From assembly GCF_029968015.1 (NCBI RefSeq), contig NZ_JASCIS010000016.1:62001-126000 (forward strand): 64,000 nt of DNA. Reading direction: 5' to 3'. Shown here one piece after another: positions 32,358 through 39,862 of the stretch. The DNA is from Streptomyces luteolus (GTDB lineage Bacteria; Actinomycetota; Actinomycetes; Streptomycetales; Streptomycetaceae). A program made the position numbers and the translations under genes. The first letter of the stretch is position 1. Every line of letters starts with the position of its first letter. Below the pieces are notes generated by a model. That model did no database searches. It worked only from the letters and a program-made list of their open reading frames with translations, and was not told the origin of the DNA.

Positions 32358-33625
32358 GGTGCTGTGCCTTTGTTGGGCGGCTGGATGATGTCGGCGAGCA
32401 GGAGCATTCTGGCCCGTCTCGCCTCCTCGAAGCGCGTCAGGAGTTCCCGTACCGGGGGATAGCTGCGGTGTGGCTCCAGCCGGGCGCGTAGGCCGTCGAG
32501 CTGGTGGATGACCCGCACGGAGCCGAGCGTGGGGTCCGCGGCGAGGAGTTCGTGGCCGATGCTGACGGCTGCATCCAGGTCTTGGCGCTGGAGGTGGATG
32601 CGGGCCAGGGTGATCCGGCTGAGCGCGAGCGAGCGGGCGCGGCTGCCGGAGCGGCGTAGGGCGATGGCGCGTTCGGCGTGGTGCAGGGCCTCGTCGTATC
32701 GCTTCATGTCGCCGAGTACGAGGGCCGATTCGCTGGCCAGGGCAGCGCTGTCGAAGGGGCTCAGCCAGGGATGCTGGGCCTCGGCGCTGGTGTCGAGGAT
32801 TTCGTGGGCCTGGTCGAGGGCGCGGGCTGCCGGAGTAGGTGTGGTCGCGGCGAGTGCTCTGGCAGTCATGGTGTGGAGGCGGGCGGTGAGCGCTGGGATG
32901 CGGGGGCCTTGGGCGGTGAGGTCGAGCCCGGCGCGGGCCCAGTGGGCTGCGGCTGCCGGGTCACCGGTCTGGAGGGCGAGGTGGCTGTTGCTGGCGGCGA
33001 TGTTGGCGGCCAGGGACACGTCGCCGGAGGTGCGCGCAAGCGGCAGGGCGCGGTTGAAGTGGCGGGCAGCCAGGTCGTCGCGGCCGGAGTCGTGGGCCAT
33101 CCAGCCGGCCATCTCGGTCATGGCCGCGGCCGTGGCGAAGATCTGCTGGCTGCTGTCGGCGTCGACGAGGCGTGGGGCGATGTTGTGGCCGAGGTGGCGG
33201 ACCACGGCGCCGTAGAGGCGGCCGCCGCCGGTCTGCCGGTCGGCGTTGCGGAAGGCGTCCATCGCGGACAAGTCATCGTCGTTCGGGGGTAGTTGCGGTG
33301 CGGAGCGCGGCGGAGGCACATGCCCGGCCGGCGCTGGTTCCCAAGGGCGGACGGCGAGGCCGAGGAGTCGGCCGGGGATGTGGAAGGCGTCTGCGATCTG
33401 CTCGAAGATGACGAGCTTTTCGACCCGGCTCTTGCCGTTCATGTAGTCGTAGAGCCGCCCTTGGGTGATGTCGACCGCAGCGGCGATACGTCGTGTGCTG
33501 ATGCCCCGGTGGTTGAGCAGCCGGAACAGTGCTCCCATGTCGCGCTCAGCGCAGGCGGCGGTGAACCGCTCGTCGCTGAGCAGCCCGGCCACGACGTGAC
33601 GAGGATCTTGCTGTTGACGGCCCAT
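32354..33625 (-). CDS. XRE-type regulator with TPR-like C-terminus
   Basis: 423 residues. The N-terminal helix-turn-helix (about 25-80) has MGALFRLLNHRGISTRRIAAAVDITQGRLYDYMNGKSRVEKLVIFEQIADAF. After a Pro-rich linker (~92-115), residues ~120-410 are repeated helical pairs typical of TPR sensor domains (LAARHFNRALPLARTSGD, AHWARAGLDLTAQGP, ALHHAERAIALRRSG). Such regulators (PlcR/Rgg-like in plan) sense peptides or protein partners in some families. Divergent from the ATP-binding protein and the RiPP genes, and probably their controller. Confidence 0.85.
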   Translation of the reverse strand: MGRQQQDPRHVVAGLLSDERFTAACAERDMGALFRLLNHRGISTRRIAAAVDITQGRLYDYMNGKSRVEKLVIFEQIADAFHIPGRLLGLAVRPWEPAPAGHVPPPRSAPQLPPNDDDLSAMDAFRNADRQTGGGRLYGAVVRHLGHNIAPRLVDADSSQQIFATAAAMTEMAGWMAHDSGRDDLAARHFNRALPLARTSGDVSLAANIAASNSHLALQTGDPAAAAHWARAGLDLTAQGPRIPALTARLHTMTARALAATTPTPAARALDQAHEILDTSAEAQHPWLSPFDSAALASESALVLGDMKRYDEALHHAERAIALRRSGSRARSLALSRITLARIHLQRQDLDAAVSIGHELLAADPTLGSVRVIHQLDGLRARLEPHRSYPPVRELLTRFEEARRARMLLLADIIQPPNKGTAP

Positions 33626-33867
33626 CGGCGTTTCCCCCTGGCGCGGCGTGTATCGAGGCTATGCCCAACGGGCCAGGTGTGACTCCGACTTGGGGTCACC
33701 TGACGGAGTCCCGTGGGTGCTTGTCTCGGTCCTTTACTGAATTTCGCCGCCGCGGAGTGAGCATCAGCAGAAGCCTCCGCGGCGGCGTACACAGCGGCTC
33801 TGTCTCTACCTCCCCTGGCCGGAGGCAGAGCCGCTCCCCCTCTCCCTTCGGCCGAGGAGTTCTCCTC
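33626..33867. promoter_or_regulatory. Divergent promoter region of the RiPP locus
   Basis: 242 bases between the regulator (leftward) and the ATP-binding protein (rightward). Both promoters must lie here. A GAGGAG at 33854-33859 serves the rightward gene. No convincing -35/-10 pair or palindrome stands out. Confidence 0.4.
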
Positions 33868-34374
33868 ATGACCACTCGCCACGCCCGGATCACCTTCAGC
33901 CCCGACTGCTCCGCTGTCGCGACCGTCCGCAACCGCATCCTCGCGCGCGCTGACGGCTGGGGCGTCCCGCTGGACGCGGACAATCGAGAGTCGCTGCGGC
34001 TGGTCGCCTCGGAGCTGATCACCAATGCCGTCGTGCACAGCAGTGGCCACATCACGGTCGGGCTCTCCTACGAGCCCGAGGAGGGGCGTCTTCTGCTGGT
34101 TGTGCATGACGGCGGTGCGTCACCGCCCAAGCGGCGCGATGCAACAGCCGACGAGGATTCCGGCCGAGGGCTGGCCTTGGTCGATGCGCTGGCCGCCCGC
34201 ACGGGGTGGGAGCCGACCGAGCGTGGCAAGAGTGTCTGGGCGGAGTTCGAGGTAACCGCGCTGGTGTGTCGGACCGGAGCCAGCACGCCGTTACGGCTGC
34301 GGATGCCGGCTCTGACGCCCCGGCGGGGCGCGAAAAGCGCGCGGCCCCCATTCGCGATGGCGGTCGCGCTGTGA
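33868..34374 (+). CDS. ATP-binding protein of the RsbW/anti-sigma kinase type
   Basis: 168 residues. HATPase_c_2 domain: N-box LRLVASELITNAVVHSSG (Glu and Asn for Mg-ATP), G1 box LVVHDGGASPP, G2 box DEDSGRGLALVDALAARTGW. The tail (~125-168) is basic and Pro-rich. Streptomyces carries dozens of such single-domain kinases beside XRE regulators; some control sigma factors, most are unknown. First gene of the rightward RiPP transcript. Its TGA overlaps the GTG of the next small gene. Confidence 0.85.
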   Translation: MTTRHARITFSPDCSAVATVRNRILARADGWGVPLDADNRESLRLVASELITNAVVHSSGHITVGLSYEPEEGRLLLVVHDGGASPPKRRDATADEDSGRGLALVDALAARTGWEPTERGKSVWAEFEVTALVCRTGASTPLRLRMPALTPRRGAKSARPPFAMAVAL

Positions 34375-34568
34375 ACGCCGAGGTCCGAGCCCCGGCAGCG
34401 GGGTCGATCAAGGAACCGGGTTGGCGATTCGTCCTGATGGCTCTCGGGCTCTGGCTCACCCCGCCCTTCGTCATCCTGCACACCCCCGCCGCCGGCGCGC
34501 TCGATTCCGCGATGCGTCCGACGACAGCAGCACCGGACACCGATCCGCTGAACGAGGAGCTGACATGA
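34371..34568 (+). CDS. Small membrane-type protein, coupled to the RiPP maturase
   Basis: 65 residues beginning at GTG 34371 inside the stop of the ATP-binding gene and ending in a TGA that overlaps the maturase ATG, so it sits tightly between them. One hydrophobic stretch (WRFVLMALGLWLTPPFVILH) could cross the membrane. The ends are hydrophilic. I do not recognise it. The double overlap argues for a real gene, though it may simply be a translational bridge. Confidence 0.5.
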   Translation: MNAEVRAPAAGSIKEPGWRFVLMALGLWLTPPFVILHTPAAGALDSAMRPTTAAPDTDPLNEELT

Positions 34569-35722
34569 CGACATCGACCGAAGAGTTCGAGCGCCTTGCC
34601 TCCGTACCAGGCGCGGTGATCATGCAGCCGACGACGCTGTGCCAACCGCTCGACTGCCGTTACTGCTACCTGCCGTTCCGCCACGAGAAGCACCTCATGC
34701 CCGTCGAGGTGGCGCAGGCGGTGGCGCAGTCGGTCAACGAGTGGGCCCGTGAAGATCCCCGGTTCGAGATCGTATGGCACGGAGGCGAGCCGCTGTCCGT
34801 CGGCAGGCTCCATCTGACCAAGCTGATGGCGCCGTTCGGCCGGGTCAAGCACACCGTGCAGACGAACGCCGTGCTGATCGACGACGCCTGGTGCGAGTTC
34901 TTCCTGCAGCACGACATGGGCGTGGGCGTCAGCATCGACGGCCCGCCCGATATGAACCGCAGTCGTGTCACCCGCGTCGGTCACCCCGCCCACCGCGTCA
35001 TTCTGCGCGGCATCGAACGGCTCAAAGCCCACAGCATCCCGTTCTCCGCCATCGCCGTGGTCACCGATCCCGACCCTGCCCGCGCTGCCGAGTTCTACGA
35101 CTTCTTCGCCGACCTCGGCTGCCACTCCCTCGGCGTCAACGTCGAGGAACAGGAGGGCGCCAACACCACCACCCGCACCCCCGATCCCGCCCGCGCCACC
35201 GAGTTCTGGGCGGCGCTCACGGCGGCCTGGCGGGCAAGGCCCGTCATCCAACTGCGAGAAGTGGCAAGGGTGCTGGACTTCGCGCGTGCAGTCCTGCAGG
35301 GCCAAGCCTCCGGCCGACCGGCATCAGCGGCGTGGGACCCGCTGCCGACCATCGCCTACGACGGCGGAGTGGTCCTCCTGTCACCGGAGCTGGCCGGGTT
35401 CACCGATCCGCGCTTCGGTGACTTCACCACCGGCAACGTCCTGCACCACAGCCTGGCCGGCCTCCTCTCCGAAGCCGAACAGCGCACCAGCTGGCTGCCG
35501 GAGTTCTGGCGCGGCGTGGACGCCTGCCGCCGCACGTGCCCCTACTTCGCCTTCTGCGGTGGCGGTCACGCAGCCAACCGCTATTTCGAGCACGCGGGCC
35601 GCATGGACGGCACCCGCACCTCCTACTGCACCACCGCCAAAATCGCTCTCCTCGAAGGAGTCACCCGACATGTCCGAGACGACGAACCCCACACCGACCA
35701 CCGTCCCCGTCACGGCCGCTGA
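34565..35722 (+). CDS. amcB: Cyclophane-forming radical SAM/SPASM peptide maturase (AmcB-like)
   Basis: 385 residues. The radical SAM cluster motif is CQPLDCRYCY (Cys-x4-Cys-x2-Cys), one residue longer than the usual Cx3Cx2C; then EIVWHGGEPL, VQTNAVLID and GVSIDGPPDMNRSR of the SAM barrel. The C-terminal SPASM/twitch region (about 315-365) has CRRTCPYFAFCGGGHAANRYF and a further Cys, for auxiliary Fe-S clusters. It fits the maturases that join an aromatic side chain to the beta carbon of the third residue in Phe/Trp-x-Asn motifs. Such motifs are in the peptide encoded next. The precursor start lies within its last 53 bases. Confidence 0.87.
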   Translation: MTTSTEEFERLASVPGAVIMQPTTLCQPLDCRYCYLPFRHEKHLMPVEVAQAVAQSVNEWAREDPRFEIVWHGGEPLSVGRLHLTKLMAPFGRVKHTVQTNAVLIDDAWCEFFLQHDMGVGVSIDGPPDMNRSRVTRVGHPAHRVILRGIERLKAHSIPFSAIAVVTDPDPARAAEFYDFFADLGCHSLGVNVEEQEGANTTTRTPDPARATEFWAALTAAWRARPVIQLREVARVLDFARAVLQGQASGRPASAAWDPLPTIAYDGGVVLLSPELAGFTDPRFGDFTTGNVLHHSLAGLLSEAEQRTSWLPEFWRGVDACRRTCPYFAFCGGGHAANRYFEHAGRMDGTRTSYCTTAKIALLEGVTRHVRDDEPHTDHRPRHGR

Positions 35723-35873
35723 TCTGGTCCGAGCTTCGGCTGACCGCCTGTGTGCCCTGCTGGGCACCTGCCCGCCTGCCTTCGGTGGCAAGTTCGACAA
35801 CCGGCCTACCTGGTCCAACACGTCACCTGCCTTCGACAACCGCCCGACCTGGGACAACTGGGACAAGAAGTAG
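35670..35873 (+). CDS. amcA: Multiple-cyclophane RiPP precursor (AmcA-like)
   Basis: 67 residues; ATG with GAAGGAG nine bases upstream. Leader (1-~36) is Thr/Pro/Ala-rich with a helix AADLVRASADRLCALLGTC. The core holds four three-residue cyclophane motifs: Phe42-Asp-Asn44, Trp48-Ser-Asn50, Phe55-Asp-Asn57 and Trp61-Asp-Asn63. They lie in an internal duplication of FDNRPTW with a 13-residue period. It ends WDKK. The repeat plus the adjacent radical SAM enzyme matches precursors named AmcA in database annotation of cyclophane RiPPs. It overlaps the maturase gene by 53 bases in another frame. Confidence 0.87.
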   Translation: MSETTNPTPTTVPVTAADLVRASADRLCALLGTCPPAFGGKFDNRPTWSNTSPAFDNRPTWDNWDKK

Positions 35874-35920
35874 CCTCGGTGGCTGGCCCCGACCCCTTCG
35901 CAGAGACGGAGCACCGCACC

Positions 35921-36610
35921 ATGGACAGCCGCACCATCGGCCGCATCACGCTGAACCTGCCCGACCTGAGCGGACCGGGCCTGTACCTGTCCAACGTTCA
36001 GTCCCTTGAAGGCGGCCGGGGCGTCCTCCAGGACTTCCACTACACGGGTGCCGAGCTGCGCTCACTCGACCTGGCCGACGCCCAGCTCGTCACCGGCCGC
36101 ATCAGCGGACTGCGGGCCGGCCGCGTCCAGATGGAACAACTCCGACTCCACTCAGTCGAGTTCGACAGCTGCGACCTCGGCTCGGCCACGTGGAGCGAGA
36201 GCAAGCTCTCCCGCGTCGCGTTCCGCCAATGCAAGCTCATGGGCGCCACACTGAGCGATCTCACCCTGGACCACGTCCTCTTCGACGGCTGCCGCCTGGA
36301 CTACGCCACTCTCGAAGCCGTACGCGCCACCGGGCCGGTCGCCTTCTCCAACTGCATCCTCACCGAGGTGTCCCTCACCGGTTGCGACCTCACCGACGCC
36401 GTCCTCGACTCCTGCACCCTGCGCCTGACCGAGTTCGGCAAAGGCCGCTACAAGGGCCTCGACCTGCGCGGCAACGACCTCTCCTCCGTACGCGGCGTTG
36501 CCCACCTCGCCAAGGTCGTCATCGACCATTCCCAGCAGGCAGACCTCGCACAAGCCCTGATCACCGACCTCGACGTGACCTATGGCGAGGACCTCGACCA
36601 TCCACGCTGA
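35921..36610 (+). CDS. Pentapeptide-repeat-like beta-helix protein in the RiPP locus
   Basis: 229 residues; ATG at 35921 with GGAG nine bases upstream (GTG at 35879 is an alternative). Successive rungs of about 20-25 residues follow the A-D/N-L-x-x / F-x-x-C pattern: LRSLDLADAQLV, LHSVEFDSCDLGSATW, LSRVAFRQCKLMGATL, DHVLFDGCRLDYATL, EVSLTGCDLTDAVLDSCTL. This predicts a right-handed quadrilateral beta-helix. Known pentapeptide proteins mimic DNA and protect gyrase, but that role is not shown here. Immunity, scaffold or a control role for the peptide are all possible. 47 bases after the precursor. Confidence 0.7.
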   Translation: MDSRTIGRITLNLPDLSGPGLYLSNVQSLEGGRGVLQDFHYTGAELRSLDLADAQLVTGRISGLRAGRVQMEQLRLHSVEFDSCDLGSATWSESKLSRVAFRQCKLMGATLSDLTLDHVLFDGCRLDYATLEAVRATGPVAFSNCILTEVSLTGCDLTDAVLDSCTLRLTEFGKGRYKGLDLRGNDLSSVRGVAHLAKVVIDHSQQADLAQALITDLDVTYGEDLDHPR

Positions 36611-36633
36611 CCCCGAAGGGGGCCTGTCCCACC

Positions 36634-37350
36634 ATGACCCTGCGCATCGCGGTCACCGACCCCACGGCCCTGCGGAAGCGATGTGAAGTCACCACGCTCC
36701 GCACGACCTACGGAGAGCCGGCCTACGAAGACGGAGCCGTCATCCCCGCCACCTCATGGGCAGAGATCACCGACGAGACCGCCCACGACCTCACTGCCAC
36801 CGCAGCCCGTGCCCAAGACACCACCCTGGTCGAACTGGTGAAACCTCCCGAGCCCGCCGACGCCCTCGCCACGCTCACCGACCGGCTCGGCGACCCGGAC
36901 GCTCTCCACCTCGGTCAGGCCACCGCCCCCGCAGCGGCCCTCACCACCACCCCCAACCACGAGACCGGTGGCCACCGCATCGGCCTGCACGTCGACAACT
37001 GGGACCGACTCCCGTACGCCGAGAAACATCAGGGCCGCCGCAGGCTCTGCCTCAACCTCGGCCCCGGCACCCGCTACCTCCTTCTCGGAGATCTCGACAT
37101 CCGCGCCATCTGCCGAGCCGTACACCACGACTATGCCGACCGCTATCCGCACACCAACGACCTCCGCCGTTATGTCGAGAGCGGCCACCTCGTCCTCTGT
37201 TACCGCTTCCGCCTGGAGCCCAGTGAGGGCTACATCGCCCCCACCGAACTCATCCCGCACGACGGCTCCACCCAGGGCCAGCCGGAGCCATCCACCGCCG
37301 CGTTCTGGCTCGGGCACTGGCCCCGGGGAGTGCTCCCATCCCTGGCCTGA
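36634..37350 (+). CDS. Hypothetical protein, possible iron/2OG oxygenase of the RiPP locus
   Basis: 238 residues; AAGGGGG lies upstream of the ATG. The centre reads GGHRIGLHVDNWDRLPYAEKHQGRRRLCLNLGPGTRYLLL, with a His-x-Asp (LHVDNW) and a strand pair reminiscent of double-stranded beta-helix iron oxygenases. Possible distal His are in IPHDGST or LGHWPRG, and an Arg in RYLLL. Family not recognised with certainty. As the last gene of the RiPP transcript it is a candidate tailoring enzyme (hydroxylation of the core). It converges on the relaxase gene with 16 bases between. Confidence 0.55.
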   Translation: MTLRIAVTDPTALRKRCEVTTLRTTYGEPAYEDGAVIPATSWAEITDETAHDLTATAARAQDTTLVELVKPPEPADALATLTDRLGDPDALHLGQATAPAAALTTTPNHETGGHRIGLHVDNWDRLPYAEKHQGRRRLCLNLGPGTRYLLLGDLDIRAICRAVHHDYADRYPHTNDLRRYVESGHLVLCYRFRLEPSEGYIAPTELIPHDGSTQGQPEPSTAAFWLGHWPRGVLPSLA

Positions 37351-37366
37351 CTGGCGCCCTCCAGCC

Positions 37367-39082
37367 TCAGCGGCGTCGGCCCGACCGAGGCACCGCTCCG
37401 AACGTGGGCAGAGCGGCTGAGCCGTACTCGGTGCCCCGAGAGGTCGGGGACGATACCGGTGTTCGGGGCAGAGCCGTGCTCCGAGATTGCGCCGCACGAG
37501 CTTGCGCGCTCGGTGCCGGCCGCGCCGCGAGCCGTTCGACGCGCCAGGTCAGGACTCGCGCGGGTCGGCGGGCATCGTCCAGGGCGCGCTGGTCGGCTGC
37601 CTGCTGGAGGAGCTGTTTCGGGTCGTGGCCGGCCTTCTCGGCGTGAGCGAGTACGGCTGCGAGCGCGTCGAAGTTCGAGTCCTCCAGGACCTGTTCCGCG
37701 TGATCGGGCACTGTCTGCCGGATGAGGACGATGTGCCGCTCCACCATCTGTTGGGGTGGCCGGCGCTGGGCGAGAACGGTCAGCGGCGCGACGGCCGTCT
37801 GTTCGTAGGCGGCCTGGAGGTGGACCAGGGCCTGGTGTGCTGCGGCCACTTGCTGGTCGTGGTGACGTCGCTGGTGCCAGCGGGCGGCGGCGATGACGAC
37901 GAGGATCGCCGCGTCGAGGAACATCGCCAGCAGCGCGCCGTCCTTGGGCGCGGGCTCGCGGACCATGGCTCGCACGGCGCCGCGCATCGCGCGGGCGTGC
38001 TGGTGCTCAGCCTGGACGCGGGAGCGGGTGGCACGCTCGAACGCCTGTGCCGCTTGCTGGAGTTGAAGCCCGACGGCCTGGGGCGCGAGCAGCGGCAGGA
38101 CGTCGAGGGCCTCGCCGAAGGCAGCCAGGTGAGCCTGAGCGGCCGAGCCGTCCGCCTCCTCAAGGCGTCGGGGGATGCGTTCCGCGGCGGCGGTTGCCTG
38201 GTGCCACGGATGCACCCTGCGCGGACCTCGCTGGGGTTCGGTGGCGTCGAGGCGCTTGCGGATCTTGGGGAGGGACAGGTCCGGGGCGAGTTCGGAGCCT
38301 GAATACCAGATCGGCTCCTGCTTGCCGTTGACGTCGCCCTGGAGAGCGACGGTGTATCCGCGTACGTCTCCCGAGGGGAAGTGCTTGACGTCGACGAGGA
38401 TGCCGTCGGTGTGCTCCAGCAGACGGATGAACTCTTCGGTGCTGGTGGCGGCGGCCACGGCGGTACGGATCGTGGTGCGCAGGTGTTCGCGGGCGGTGCG
38501 GGCCTGGCCGGCGCGCTTGGCCTTCTCCTGCTCGGCGCGGGTGGGCCGTTTCGCGGCGGTCCGGTCCCCGCGTATGACTTGGAAGAGGCCGTATTCCTTC
38601 TCGATAGCGGCGAGTTCGCGGTCGGCAGTGAGGTAGTCGTTCCAGTGGCGGGCGGTGCGCAGGTCCGCGCGGACCTTGGTGGCGGCGATGTGGATGTGGT
38701 CGGGTGCGTGTCGTACGGCGACCCAGCGGCAGCCGTCCGGATCACCGTCCGGCGCGATGCCGGTGGCAGTCACGACGCGGCGGGCGACGTCGCCCCACTC
38801 CTCGTCGCTGAGGTGACGGTCGGTCTTGGCAGCACGGACTGAGCAGTGCCACACGTGCTGCTCGGGGGCGCGGCCGAGGCGCTCGGCCTGCTTCACGTGC
38901 AAGTCGAGGTCGGCGACGAGGCGCCTCTTGGCTGCGTCGAAGTCGTCGGCGCGGCCCGGGTCGGGGGCGAAGCCGTCCCAAGAGGCGACCAGGTGCGGGT
39001 CGGTGTGGCCCTTCTTGCGGGTGTTGTACAGGTAGCGGATCAAGTTGGCGGTCTCCTTGCCGCCCGTGATCTTCGCGATCAT
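37367..39082 (-). CDS. Relaxase (MobP-type mobilization nuclease)
   Basis: 571 residues. The N-terminal ~210 residues are the relaxase domain: IAKITGGKETANLIRYLYNTRKKGH holds the probable catalytic Tyr, and VAVRHAPDHIHIAATKV is the three-His metal motif H-x3-H-x-H. The rest is helical and Ala/Gln-rich with one hydrophobic segment (LLAMFLDAAILVVIAAARWH, about 385-405), perhaps for docking to the membrane coupling protein. It nicks at oriT and carries the strand into the recipient. Its ATG overlaps the MobC stop. Confidence 0.88.
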   Translation of the reverse strand: MIAKITGGKETANLIRYLYNTRKKGHTDPHLVASWDGFAPDPGRADDFDAAKRRLVADLDLHVKQAERLGRAPEQHVWHCSVRAAKTDRHLSDEEWGDVARRVVTATGIAPDGDPDGCRWVAVRHAPDHIHIAATKVRADLRTARHWNDYLTADRELAAIEKEYGLFQVIRGDRTAAKRPTRAEQEKAKRAGQARTAREHLRTTIRTAVAAATSTEEFIRLLEHTDGILVDVKHFPSGDVRGYTVALQGDVNGKQEPIWYSGSELAPDLSLPKIRKRLDATEPQRGPRRVHPWHQATAAAERIPRRLEEADGSAAQAHLAAFGEALDVLPLLAPQAVGLQLQQAAQAFERATRSRVQAEHQHARAMRGAVRAMVREPAPKDGALLAMFLDAAILVVIAAARWHQRRHHDQQVAAAHQALVHLQAAYEQTAVAPLTVLAQRRPPQQMVERHIVLIRQTVPDHAEQVLEDSNFDALAAVLAHAEKAGHDPKQLLQQAADQRALDDARRPARVLTWRVERLAARPAPSAQARAAQSRSTALPRTPVSSPTSRGTEYGSAALPTFGAVPRSGRRR

Positions 39083-39708
39083 CGGGCCGCCTTGTGGCTG
39101 ACGGCCCGGTTCGCGGCTGCCGCGATGTGGCGCACGGCCGTGCTGACGGCATCCAAGGTTTGGTCGGTCTGGGCCAGCAGGGCACTGTCCCCAGGGTGTG
39201 GGTGGCCGCCGGAGTTGAGTTTCTTGGCGATCTGATTGACGTTGTGGCCGATCGCGGCGACCTCGCGGCGCAAGGCGTTGAGTTCGTCGATGTAGTCGTC
39301 AAGCTGGGTGCGCTGGCCGGGCACGGTGAGATCACCTTCCACGTGAGCCAGGGTGACGGCGGCCACGTAATGGGCGCCGCTGAGGGTCAGTGACGTGGCC
39401 TTGGTGCGGATGGCGTCCCTTTCCTCGACGCTGTAGCGGGCATCGACCCGCTCCTTGCGCCGGCCGTTCGGGTCGGGCTTGCGGCGCTGGGCGACGCGGT
39501 GCAGGGCGGCGACTTCGGCGGCACGTGGCAGCGGCACGGAAGCAGCGGCGGGATTGGCGACGTCGGCGGGCTGTTCCTCCTCGGGCACCCCCTGGTGCCC
39601 GAGTGCCTCCGCCACCCCCGGGGCGGAGGCTTCCCCGTGAGGCCGGCCTGTGGACGGTCCAGCGGGATACCTTGCTGCGCTGTTTTCGCTCGTGATGCTG
39701 GTGGTCAT
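39079..39708 (-). CDS. MobC-like relaxosome accessory protein
   Basis: 209 residues from the ATG at 39708 (an ATG at 39750 would add 14). The N-terminal ~90 residues are disordered. The C-terminal part has the ribbon-helix-helix-like RYSVEERDAIRTKATSLTLSGAHYVAAVTLAHV and the MobC signature YIDELNALRREVAAIGHNVNQIAKKLN. MobC proteins bind near oriT and help the relaxase open the strands. Cotranscribed with the relaxase through an ATGA overlap. Confidence 0.85.
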   Translation of the reverse strand: MTTSITSENSAARYPAGPSTGRPHGEASAPGVAEALGHQGVPEEEQPADVANPAAASVPLPRAAEVAALHRVAQRRKPDPNGRRKERVDARYSVEERDAIRTKATSLTLSGAHYVAAVTLAHVEGDLTVPGQRTQLDDYIDELNALRREVAAIGHNVNQIAKKLNSGGHPHPGDSALLAQTDQTLDAVSTAVRHIAAAANRAVSHKAAR

Positions 39709-39800
39709 CTGCTGGTCTGGGGTGGGGAGTTCGCGGGGTTCGTGGTGCATGGGCTGGTGCTCCGGTGGGGGTGTGGGGCCTGAGGGTGTGGACTCCAGGC

Positions 39801-39828
39801 CATCCCCGCGTCTGTGGTCACGGGGATG
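39801..39828. other. Candidate oriT hairpin
   Basis: CATCCCCG (39801-39808) and CGGGGATG (39821-39828) form an 8-base inverted repeat in the 112-base gap between the MobC and DUF2637 genes. Origins of transfer usually lie beside the relaxosome genes and hold such a repeat next to the nick. The assignment is by position and symmetry only. Confidence 0.35.
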
Positions 39829-39862
39829 CCCGGAAGGGCTCGGGACAGTTCGTCCGAAGGAG

